Positions 11,216 through 20,366 of a stretch of DNA of 64,000 nt are shown here, in pieces; the stretch's first letter is position 1; each line of letters starts with the position of its first letter. Source of the stretch: Panulirus ornatus (lineage: Eukaryota; Arthropoda; Malacostraca; Decapoda; Palinuridae); the NCBI RefSeq assembly GCF_036320965.1, contig NC_092271.1:27687036-27751035 (forward strand). Reading direction: 5' to 3'. The notes beneath the pieces were generated by a model that saw only the letters and a program-made list of their open reading frames with translations, did not search any database and had not been told where the DNA came from. The translations under genes and the position numbers were made by a program.

Positions 11216-11545
11216 AAGTCGTAGGAGGGAAGAGGAAGTGGCAGTGCAGAAAGAGGGTAAAGAGAGCTGGGGTGAGCAAGTATCAGCAAACTTCAGGGAG
11301 TAACATGAAATATTTTGGAAGGCAGTTAATTGAGAAAAACGAGAGAACAAATGAAAACATCACTGAAGGGAAAATAGTAACAGGCAGAGATGAGATGAAC
11401 AGGAGATTGTTCAGTGTGTTTTATGTTATGGTGTTTGGGTAGGGAAGGTATGCAAAGTGAGTCATGGCAAGTGGTATGGTGAAAAGATGTAGCTTGACTG
11501 GCAAGGCAGCCAGAGTGGATAGTATTGCACATGAATTTTTTAAGA
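11216..11545 (+). repeat. Ancient RTE-like LINE, first segment (linker to start of RT)
   Basis: A decayed match to the LINE linker and start of RT (equivalents of 'NESWGERLSVNFREN', 'GEVITSSGD' and 'EFIKKGG'). It stops at 11545 and is followed by repeat R3. The same element appears to resume at 12086 and again at 15553, so it was split by two insertions. Confidence 0.65.
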
Positions 11546-12085
11546 AAGGTGTGTGTGTGTTGTAGTAGAAGTTGGTACGCAGCCAGCAACTAGGGAGGTA
11601 TATTACCAGTACTATCCGCCTGGGTATCGAGAGGGTTAGTGACATCTGCTTAGTGAGCCAGCACTTTAGTGGTTAAGTTGCTCTCCTCTAACTTAGGTAG
11701 CTGTCTTTTCTTTGTGCCTCACTAACATATGAATTACTGGGATTCTGTCCACAAGCATACGATCTCTCCTTGTCATATGTAACCCTTGACGACACTTAAC
11801 TCACACAGCTCATTCTTTGTAGCTGTAGATTTTCCTGCTGTGAGCACTTATGTGTCAGCCCCTCCTTTTGGCAAAATGGTAGGAGCTATAGATAGAAGTA
11901 GTGGGTAGGAACATTTAGATGGGAGCATTAGGTAGGAGCCCTGCAAACACAGCACTAGATTTGCCCTTTGCGAGTGGCTTGTTAAGGGTGAGGCACTAAA
12001 GGCTAAGAAGCAGCACTGGAGTTCTTTAGTTATGGAGACTCTGTTGCTATGACCAACACTTTGAGAGTTCCAATGGGAATGGGCA
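11546..12085 (+). repeat. Dispersed repeat R3, longer copy
   Basis: From about 11880 it matches 6778-7012, including the 'aggctaagaagcagcactgg' block and the terminal 'cagagatatagatagatt'. Its first half (11546-11870) is unique in the window. No open frame was found. The GATA-like end suggests a retroelement 3' tail. It separates two segments of the ancient LINE. Confidence 0.5.
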
Positions 12086-12132
12086 TCAGAGATATAGATA
12101 GATTAGTTATTTAGAATTTTTCATATATGTAT

Positions 12133-12973
12133 GAAACAGGAGTTGTGGGAGTATGTGATAGAATGTAAGAAAGTAAATTCTAGATTAATATGGGTAAAAC
12201 TGAAAGTTGATGGAGAGAGATGGGTGATTATTGGTGCATATGCACCTGGGCATGAGAAGAAAGATCATGAGAGGCAAGTGTTTTGGGAGCAGCTGAGTGA
12301 GTGTGTTAGTGGTTTTGATGCACAAGACTGGGTTATAGTGATGGGTGATTTAAATGCAAAGGTGAGTAATGTGGCAGTTGAGGGAATTATTGGTATACAT
12401 GGGGTGTTCAGTGTTGTAAATGGACATGGTGAAGAGCTTGTAGATTTATGTGCTGAAAAAGGACTGTTGATTGGGAATACCTGGTTTAAAAAGCGAGATA
12501 TACACAAGTATACGTATGTAAGTAGGAGAGATGGCCAGGGAGCGTTATTGGATTACGTGTTAATTGACAGGCGCACGAAAGAGAGACTTTTGGATGTTAA
12601 TGTGCTGAGAGGTGCAACTGGAGGGATGTCTGATCATTATCTTGCAGAGGCGAAGGTGAAGATTTGTATGGGTTTTCAGAAAAGAAGAGTGAATGTTGGG
12701 GTGAAGAGGGTGGTGAGAGTAAGTGAACTTGGGAAGGAGACTTGTGTGAGGAAGTACCAGGAGAGACTGAGTACAGAATGGAAAAAGGTGAGAACAAAGG
12801 AGGTAAGGGGAGTGGGGGAGGAATGGGATGTATTTAGGGAAGCAGTGATGGCTTGCGCAAAAGATGCTTGTGGCATGAGAAGCGTGGGAGGTGGGTTGAT
12901 TAGAAAGGGTAGTGAGTGGTGGGATGAAGAAGTAAGGTTATTAGTGAAAGAGAAGAGAGAGGCATTTGGATGA
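12133..12973 (+). pseudogene. LINE endonuclease fragment of the broken ORF
   Basis: About 280 residues in frame cover the exonuclease-endonuclease-phosphatase domain from its middle to its end. It has 'IIGAYAPG', 'VIVMGDLNAK' and 'GGMSDHYLAEAK', the last carrying the catalytic SDH. The N-terminal catalytic Glu is missing because of 5' truncation. It stops at a TGA that replaces an Arg codon of the intact relative at 21113. The ATG used by an ORF finder comes partly from flanking DNA. Confidence 0.85.
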
Positions 12974-13485
12974 TTTTTGCAAGGAAAAAATGCAAATGAG
13001 TGTGAGATGTATAAAAGAAAGAGACAGGAGGTCAAGAGAAAGGGGCAAGAGGTGAAAAAGAAGGCAAATGAGAGTTGGGGTGAGAGAGTATCATTAAATT
13101 TAAGGGAGAATAAAAAGATGTTTTGGAAGGTGGTAAATAAAGTGCGTAAGACAAGGGAGCAAATGGGAACTTCAGTGAAGGGGGCTAATGGGGAGGTGAT
13201 AACAAGTAGTGGTGATGTGAGAAGGAGATGGGGTGAGTATTTTGAAGGTTTGTTGAATGTGTTTGATGATAGAGTGGCATATATAGGGTGTTTTGGTCGA
13301 GGTGGTGTGCAAAGTGAGAGGGTTAGGGAAAATGATTTGGTAAACAGAGAAGAGGTAGTAAAAGCTTTGCGGAAGATGAAAGCCGGCAAGGCAGCAGGTT
13401 TGGATGGTATTGCAGTGGAATTTATTAAAAAAAAAGGGGGTGACTGTATTGTTGACTGGTTGATAAGGTTATTTAATGTATGTAT

Positions 13486-13758
13486 GATTCATGGTATTCC
13501 CTGGGGATAGGGGAGAAAGAATACTTCCCACGTATTCCCTGCGTGTCGTAGAAGGCGACTAAAAGGGAAGGGAGCGGGGGGGCTGGAAATCCTCCCCTCT
13601 CGTTTTTTTTTTTTTTTTTTTTTTTCCCAAAAGAAGGAACAGAGAAGAGGTCCAGGTGAGGATATTCCCTCAAAGGCCCAGTCCTCTGTTCTTAACGCTA
13701 CCTCGCTATCGCGGGAAATAGCGAATAGTATGAAAAAAAAAAAAAAAAGATTCATGGT
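13486..13758 (+). mobile_element. SINE-like element nested in the LINE RT domain
   Basis: The body is at 13496-13748, bounded by GATTCATGGT at 13486-13495 and 13749-13758 (10-bp target-site duplication). Removing it restores the LINE codons for 'NVCMIHGEVPEDW'. Sense orientation: it starts 'ATTCCCTGGGGATAGGGG', contains a T-run, and ends 'CGCTACCTCGCTATCGCGGG' and 'AAATAGCGAATAG' plus an A-tail. This is the clearest definition of the SINE ends in the window. Confidence 0.92.
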
Positions 13759-13816
13759 GAGGTGCCTGAGGATTGGCGGAATGCGTGCATAGTGCCATTG
13801 TACAAAGGCAAAAGGG

Positions 13817-14717
13817 ATGAGTGAGTGCTCAAATTACAGAGGTATAAGTTTGTTGAGTATTCCTGGTAAATTATATGGGAGGGTGTTGATTGAGAGGGTG
13901 AATGCATGTACAGAGCATCAGATTGGGGAAGAGCAGTGTGGTTTCAGAAGTGGTAGAGGATGTGTGGATCAGGTGTTTGCTTTGAAGAATGTATGTGAGA
14001 AATACTTAGAAAAGCAAATGGATTTGTATGTAGCATTTATGGATCTGGAGAAGGCATATAATAAGAGTTGATAGAGATGCTCTGTGGAAGGTATTAAGAA
14101 TATATGGTGTGAGAGGCAAGTTGTTAGAAGCAGTGAAAAGTTTTTATCGAGGATGTAAGACATGTGTACGTGTAGGAAGAGAGGAAAGTGATTGGTTCTC
14201 AGTGAATGTAGGTTTGCGGCAGGGGTGTGTGATGTCTCCATGGTTGTTTAATTTGTTTATGGATGGGGTTGTCAGGGAGGTGAATGCAAGAGTTTTGGAA
14301 AGAGGGGCAAGTATGAAGTCTGTTGGGGATGAGAGAGCTTGGGAAGTGAGTCAGTTGTTGTTCACTGATGATACAGCACTGGTGGCTGATTCATGTGAGA
14401 AACTGCAGAAGCTGGTGACTGAGTTTGGTAAAGTGTGTGAAAGAAGAAAGTTAAGAGTAAATGTGAATAAGAGCAAGGTTATTAGGTACAGTAGGGTTGA
14501 GGGTCAAGTCAATTGGGAGGTAAGTTTGAATGGAGAAAAACTGGAGGAAATAAAGTGTTTTAGATATCTGGGAGTGGATCTGGCAGCGGATGGAACCATG
14601 GAAGCAGAAGTGAATCATAGGGTGGGGGAGGGGGCAAAAATCCTGGGAGCCTTGAAGAATGTGTGGAAGTTAAGAACATTATCTCCAAAGCAAAAATGGC
14701 TATGTTTGAAGGAATAG
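13817..14717 (+). pseudogene. LINE reverse transcriptase remains
   Basis: After the SINE the RT continues: 'NYRGISLLSIPGKLYG', 'CGFRSGRGCVDQVFALKN', 'YVAFMDLEKAY', then a frameshift near 14065. It goes on with 'LRQGCVMSPWLFNLFMDG' and 'LLFTDDTALVAD'. The catalytic FADD box reads FTDD here, and the frame stops at 14715. The protein cannot be made. Confidence 0.85.
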
Positions 14718-15291
14718 TTTCCAACAATGTTGTATGGTTGCGAGGCGTGGGCTATGGATAGAGTTGTGTGGAGGAGGGTGGATGTGCTGGAAATGAGATG
14801 TTTGAGGACAATGTGTGGTGTGAGGTGGTTTGATTGAGTAAGTAATTTAAGGGTAAGAGAGATGTGTGGAAATAAAAAGAGCGTGGTTGAGAAAGCAGAA
14901 GAGGGTGTTTTGAAATGGTTCGGGCACATGGAGAGAATGAGTGAGGAAAGATTGACAAAGAGGATATATGTGTTGGAGGTGGAGGGAACGAGAAGTGGGA
15001 GACCAAATTGGAGGTGGAAAGATGGAGTGAAAAAAAAATTTTGAGTGATCGGGGCCTGAACATGCAGGAGGGTGAAAGGCGGGCAAGGAATAGAGTGAAT
15101 TGGATCGATGTGGTATACCGGGGTCGACATGCTGTCAGTGGATTGAATCAGGGCATGTGAAGTGTCTGGGGTAAACCAAGGAAAGTTGTGTGGGGCCTGG
15201 ATGTGGAAAGGGAGGTGTGGTTTCGGGCATTATTGCATGACAGCTAGAGACTGAGTGTGAATGAATGGGGCCTTTGTTGTCTTTTCCTAGT

Positions 15292-15348
15292 GCTACCTCG
15301 CACACATGAGGGGGGAGGGAGATGTTATTCCATGTGTGGCGAGGTGGC
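15292..15348 (+). other. Inverted-repeat hairpin in LINE 3' UTR
   Basis: 'GCTACCTCGCACACATG' (15292-15308) pairs with 'CATGTGTGGCGAGGTGGC' (15331-15348) around a G-rich loop. The same structure is present in the other long-UTR copies (about 43340-43395, 45540-45597 and 52685-52742), with changes. It is absent from the short-UTR copies. Confidence 0.7.
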
Positions 15349-15552
15349 GATGGGAATGAATAAAGGCAGACAGTGTGAATTGTGTGCATGTGTATATATG
15401 TATGTGTCTGTGTGTGTATATATATGTGTACATTGAGATGTATGGGTATGTATATTTGCGTGTATGGGGGTGGGTTGGGCCATTTCTTTCGTCTGTTTCC
15501 TTGCGCTACCTCGCAAACGCGGGAGACAGCGACAAAGCAAAATAAAAAATAA

Positions 15553-16945
15553 AAAAATGTATGGCTCATGGTGAGGTGCTTGAGTATTTGTGGAATGTCT
15601 GTATAGTGCCTTTGTATAAAGGCAGACAAAACTGAATGTCCAATATATAGAGGCATAAGTTTGCTTAGTGTACCTGGTAAGTTGTGCGAGAGAGTGGTGG
15701 CGATTGAGAGGGTGGTGGCAGGCACCAGAGTGGCTTTATGAGTGGTGCAGGATGTGTTGATCAGGTGTTTACTTTGAAGAATTTGCATGAGAATTACTTT
15801 GAGAGAGGATTTGTATGTGGCAGTTATGGATCTGGAGAAAAATGTATAATAGGGTTGTTATATGTTCTTTGTGGAAGGAGTTATAAATATATGTTGTGAG
15901 AGGAAAGTTGCTAGAAGCAGTGAAGAATTTTTTGTATCAGGAGAGTAAAGCATATATGTGAGTAGGAAGAGAGGAGTATGAGTGGTTCTACGCGAAGGTT
16001 GGTCTGTGATGTCACCATGAGGGAAATAAATACAGAAGTCTTGAAGGTAGGAGTAAATTTGCAGTTTGTTAGGTGTTGGGGGATGGGTTTTGGGAGGCGA
16101 GTCATTCATTTGCTGATGACATCATTGGTGGCGGATTCAAGTGAGAAATTGCAGGAGCTGGTGTCTGAGTTTAGGAAAATTGAAAGGCGAAAGTTGAGTA
16201 AATTTGAATAAGAGTGAGGTTAATTATTAGGTTTATTAGTGTCTGAGCTTGAATGGAGCGAACTTGGAGGAAGTGGGATGTCTAAGGTACCTGGGAGTGG
16301 TCATGGCAGTGAATGAAACTGTGGAAGCTGAAGTGAGCCTTTGGGTGGGTGAGGAGGGCTAAGGTTGGGGATGCATGCAGGAGAGTGTAGAGAAGTTACT
16401 GTCTTTAAGACCACAGATGGGCATGTTTGATGTTGCATTAGTATAAATGAGAAAGTACGGAAGGGTTGAATGTGTTGGAAAAAATGCAGGAAGACATGTG
16501 ATGAGAGGAGGGTTTATCAAGAAAGACATGATTGGGGAAGAGAGAGGTGTGGTAATGAGTATGAATGAGAGAGATACAGAAGGTGTTGAAAAGGTTTAGA
16601 ATATGGGAAGGATGAATGAAGCAAGGTTAACAGAGAGTTTGCATGTGTCAAGGGGAGAAGGAAGAGACTGATTTGGCAATGTAAGAATGAAATGGAAAAG
16701 GTTTTGAGTGCTCGGAAATATGGTGTAAAAGATGCTTCGAGAGTTTAGGATGTGAACATGTGGGATGGATGCCAGGCATACCTGGGATAAAGCGAATTGG
16801 AGCAATGTGGTATAGATAGGACAACATGCTTTCAATGGACTGAACCAGAGTATTGTGCAGTGGTAAAGAAAACCAATTAAAAGGTCAATAGGGCCAGGTT
16901 GTGGATATAGGGCTCTGGTTTTGGTGCCTTATATATTACAGCTTC
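15553..16945 (+). repeat. Ancient RTE-like LINE, last segment (RT to 3' UTR)
   Basis: It resumes exactly where the LINE of 12133-15552 interrupted it (equivalent of 'MTHGEVPEDW') and continues through degenerate RT, C-terminal region and 3' UTR. There are many frameshifts and a large amount of substitution, so it is much older than its insert. Confidence 0.75.
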
Positions 16946-18079
16946 AAAGTGAACATGAAGTCTCCTTTGAGCCCCTTTGGATCTATTCATTGCCAAAGTC
17001 ACTTTCAGGTATCTATATAAACTCATATGGATTGTGCAAACACATAAGGTAAATGATGGATTCCACCCAAATATGTATTTTTATTAAGCTCTATGTAACC
17101 CAACACCAAGCTTTAACTAATTATTTTAAAAAATACCTTTAAAGCTAAAGAGAGGTACACATATCTTCAAAATAAAACAAAATCACAATAAGTTGCAAAA
17201 ATATCACTATGTAAGGAATGTTATATACACTGACAATAACTGGAATGTTGGTCTTGAGAATCAAACAAAGGGAAATGGGGAATTTACCCAAAATATAAAC
17301 TCTACTTTCACAACCTCAAAGAGGAATGAATACATTACATCTTGAAACATCAAACAATTACATACAGGGACTAGTTAGTATGATTTTTGTGATAATGTGT
17401 CTTGACAAATGCTGCAAGTAATCATGGTTAAAGATTATCACCTGTACTAAAATTCCCAAGCTCCTCCACTGCAATGACACTAACCCTATATATTGGAGGT
17501 GATTGGGCACAAAACATCCTTTGAAGGAAGGTACCATGAATGCCAATGTTTATTTAAGACTCATCTACTCAAGTTGAGGTTTTTCTTAAGAACCAAGTTA
17601 TCATGATAAACCTCAATAAAATGTGTGTAAAAAAAAAACAGGAAGCCATAAAGATACGAGTCAAATTCATAGCCTTATTACTGGCTTCATCAACAAACTT
17701 ATAAAGAATATTTGATATTTCACAAAAAACCAGTCCTACTATTTGAAACACTACTGGATACAAAAGATGAAACAAAGTGTGTGGGTTTTCTTCACATTTT
17801 GCTTTTAATCTGAAAGTTTCATGAAAACTAATTAAGACATTCTCTAGTAATATCAAAATATCTACATAGGAATACAGAAACTAAATTATTTGGGTACAAA
17901 ACTAACATGTTAATGTTAACTCTGGACAATGACATAGCAATAGTCTTCCAGTCAAGGATTGTTAGACTATTTTTGGCCATATGTGACAGTGACCTCTGTG
18001 CTACCCATAAATAATAAGACCTTGCCTTGCATTGCCATAGAATCCAACCTATCGATAATATGATTCTATACGAAGTAAA
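16946..18079. other. Gene-free stretch, nothing recognised
   Basis: AT-rich DNA with no coding signature. The short - strand frames at 17358-17856 have no recognisable family. Confidence 0.6.
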
Positions 18080-18745
18080 TTACCTACAGGTTTTACTGAT
18101 GTGCAGGTAAGTGTTACTGAAAAAAAAAATCTTTGTCTAATTACATACAAATGCAATGTTATGTGAATGCCCTATAGCTTAATATTAAATACAAATGGCT
18201 ATCCTTACATGTCTTAATGTCTACATGATTTGTAAATGCTGAAAGTTACCCTTCAGGTCTTGGTAATGAGTAAATAAAGTGTTTTACCTTGAAGGTTTCA
18301 TGGTATGTCAACACATATGTTATGAGAAAGCAGAATGTTACTTCTAAGGTGAATGATTGTGCAAGTGTAGAATGTTTCTCCAAGGGTCTAAATGATGAGC
18401 AAATGCAGAATTTTATATATGAATTTTATCATTAGTGCTTACAGATATGTTAATACAAATTTTAAGTAAATGGCATTACCTCCAGACTCTAGCACTGTGT
18501 GAATGCACCCTTTCCAAAGATGTGTGTATGCAAAATGTTACCCTATGGGTTTGCTACTTAGTAAAAACAACTGTCATGCAAATAAATAATGTCATTCCCA
18601 TGGCCTAATGTTTGTGCATATGCAGAGGCTTATCCGAAAGGTTTAATGATGTGTGAATGAAGAATGTTACCAAGCCTCAAGACATGAATGATATTCCCAA
18701 AGCCTTGTAGATGTGAATGCTTCATTTTATCCTGTGGAACAAGTC
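18080..18745 (+). repeat. Degenerate ~40-bp minisatellite, about 15 units
   Basis: Loosely repeated blocks follow the pattern 'aatgcagaatgttacc', then a purine-rich 'aaggt', then 'taatgatgtgtg'. Good examples start near 18296, 18325, 18395, 18530, 18618 and 18655. Unit length varies between about 30 and 50 bp and the units are strongly diverged. The call is by eye from the recurring core. Confidence 0.55.
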
Positions 18746-18819
18746 TGGCAACTGATTGATAAAAAAGAATTATAAAGAAATAACATTAAGCAAGATAAGC
18801 CCCTTTCAACTTTTCAGTT

Positions 18820-19404
18820 TCCATAAAGTCCTGAGTTTGGGAGTGTATGTGAAAGGAGAAAGTTGAAAGTAAAAATGAATAAAGGAAAGGGTATTATGTT
18901 TAGCACTGAAAAAGAGACTGGCTATTTGGATGGAGACAACATGGGAAAGTTTAGTGTTTTAGTTACCTGGAAGTTGACATGGGACTGAATAGAACCATGA
19001 TAGCTGGTGTGAGCTATATGGTGGGTAGGGAGGCAAAGGTCTTGGGCACACTGAGGAATGTGTGAGAAGAGAGAGGTCCCTGTCTTTAAGGGCAAATATA
19101 AGCTTGTTTGATGGTACAACAGTACTAGTGATGATATGTGTATGTGAGGTGGGCTCTGTAAGATAAAAATGTAATGATAGTGTGGTTGAATATGTTGGGA
19201 GTGAAATGTTTAAGAACAATACGTGGCGGTGTAAGGAGGGATGATTGAATAAGAAATGATGGTAAGAGAGAGATGTAGTACAGCGTATGCTGAAATAGTT
19301 TGGGCATATGGAGAGGAGTGAAGAAAGTATGACCAAAAGAGTATACATGTCACAAGTGGAAGGAACAAGGAAAAGTGGTAAACCAAGGAGGAGCTGGGAG
19401 GAGG
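18820..19404 (+). repeat. Old RTE-like LINE, first half (split)
   Basis: A decayed copy from the end of RT ('RRKLRVNVNKSKVI' equivalent) to the C-terminal 'GRPNWRW' region. It is cut at 19404 by a DNA transposon with TIRs and resumes at 23320. Confidence 0.75.
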
Positions 19405-20133
19405 CAGAGCTGCCAACCATGTCAAACAAAAAAAGGAACACAGATGGCAAAAATAAAGAATTTTTGAGTAAAAACTTGCAACAATGCACAGTATAGGTTG
19501 CACTTTCAATGCAAGAAATTGTGATGTCCAGTGTTCACGCTGTTATCTCCATTCTTTTATCTATCATCCACAATTGTTCACTTTAAAACCAACAAAGTAT
19601 CTAGTCAGTAGTGTTTCATTGTTGGTCCTCAAACCAAGTCAGCAGAGGTTTTAATGTTTGTCTCTCCACACATATTCAATCCTGGATAGAGAGCTTTTTG
19701 TTATAAGCAGTGGTTGCCTGTTTGCACTGTCTCTGCTAGAAAATCTTAGTAAATTGAATTTTACTACTTTGAAAAACAGCAATAGATGGAAGCAAACTAG
19801 TAATTTCTTATCCACTTCAATACATGATAATTTTGTGTGACTTTTTTTAGGCCACAGGAGAGCCTGGCTAGGAGTAGGACTAGCCTGGTTACACAAGCTA
19901 AAGATATGATTAGATGATAAGACTGACTGTTCAATAATTTGTGCGGTAATTTCCACAAAATGGTTGGAAAATGACCAATGCTCGACTTGTTTTGTACACT
20001 ACATTAGCACTTGCATGTGCAATGAGAACTTACAATATATATTGAACTCCACGCTTGTGAATTTCTCATACATTACATGCACAATACATTAACATGCAAC
20101 CAGAATTTCAAAAAATGTATTTTACCAACAAAA

Positions 20134-20366
20134 ATTAATCGAGAATTTACTTTCTTACATTCTATCACATACTCCCACAACTCCTGTTTCAGGAGTATTG
20201 CTACTCCTTCCCTTGCTCTTGTCCTCTCACTAACCCCTGACTTCACTCCCCAGACATTTCCAAACCACTCTTCCCCTTTACCCTTGAGCTTCGTTTCACT
20301 CAGAGCCAAAACATCCAGGTTCCTTTCCTCAAACATACTACCTATCTCTCCTTTTTTCACATCTTG
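20134..20366 (-). pseudogene. Inverted endonuclease N-terminal segment of the LINE
   Basis: Read on the - strand it encodes 'RNLDVLALSETKLKGKGEEW' and 'REGVAILLKQELWEY'. 'LALSETKL' carries the catalytic Glu of the endonuclease family. It is the 5' part of the same retrotransposed copy, flipped relative to the rest, so the endonuclease domain is split between strands and cannot be translated as one protein. Confidence 0.9.

Larger units (their letters stand above)
12133..15552 (+). mobile_element. RTE-like LINE, long-3'UTR subfamily, 5'-truncated, with nested SINE
   Basis: The copy starts inside the endonuclease domain (KQELWEYVIECKKVNSRL), runs through RT and the C-terminal domain, and has a long 3' UTR ending at 15552 in an A-rich tail. 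ATGTATG occurs at both edges as a probable short target-site duplication. The coding region is dead. CGA has become TGA near 12971, a SINE sits at 13496-13748, there are indels near 13825 and 14065, and two bases are lost near 14718 ('atagtttcc' for 'atagtggttcc'). It keeps endonuclease GDLNAK and SDHY, and RT 'AFMDLEKAY', but motif C reads FTDD instead of FADD. It sits inside the ancient LINE of 11216-16945. Confidence 0.88.
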
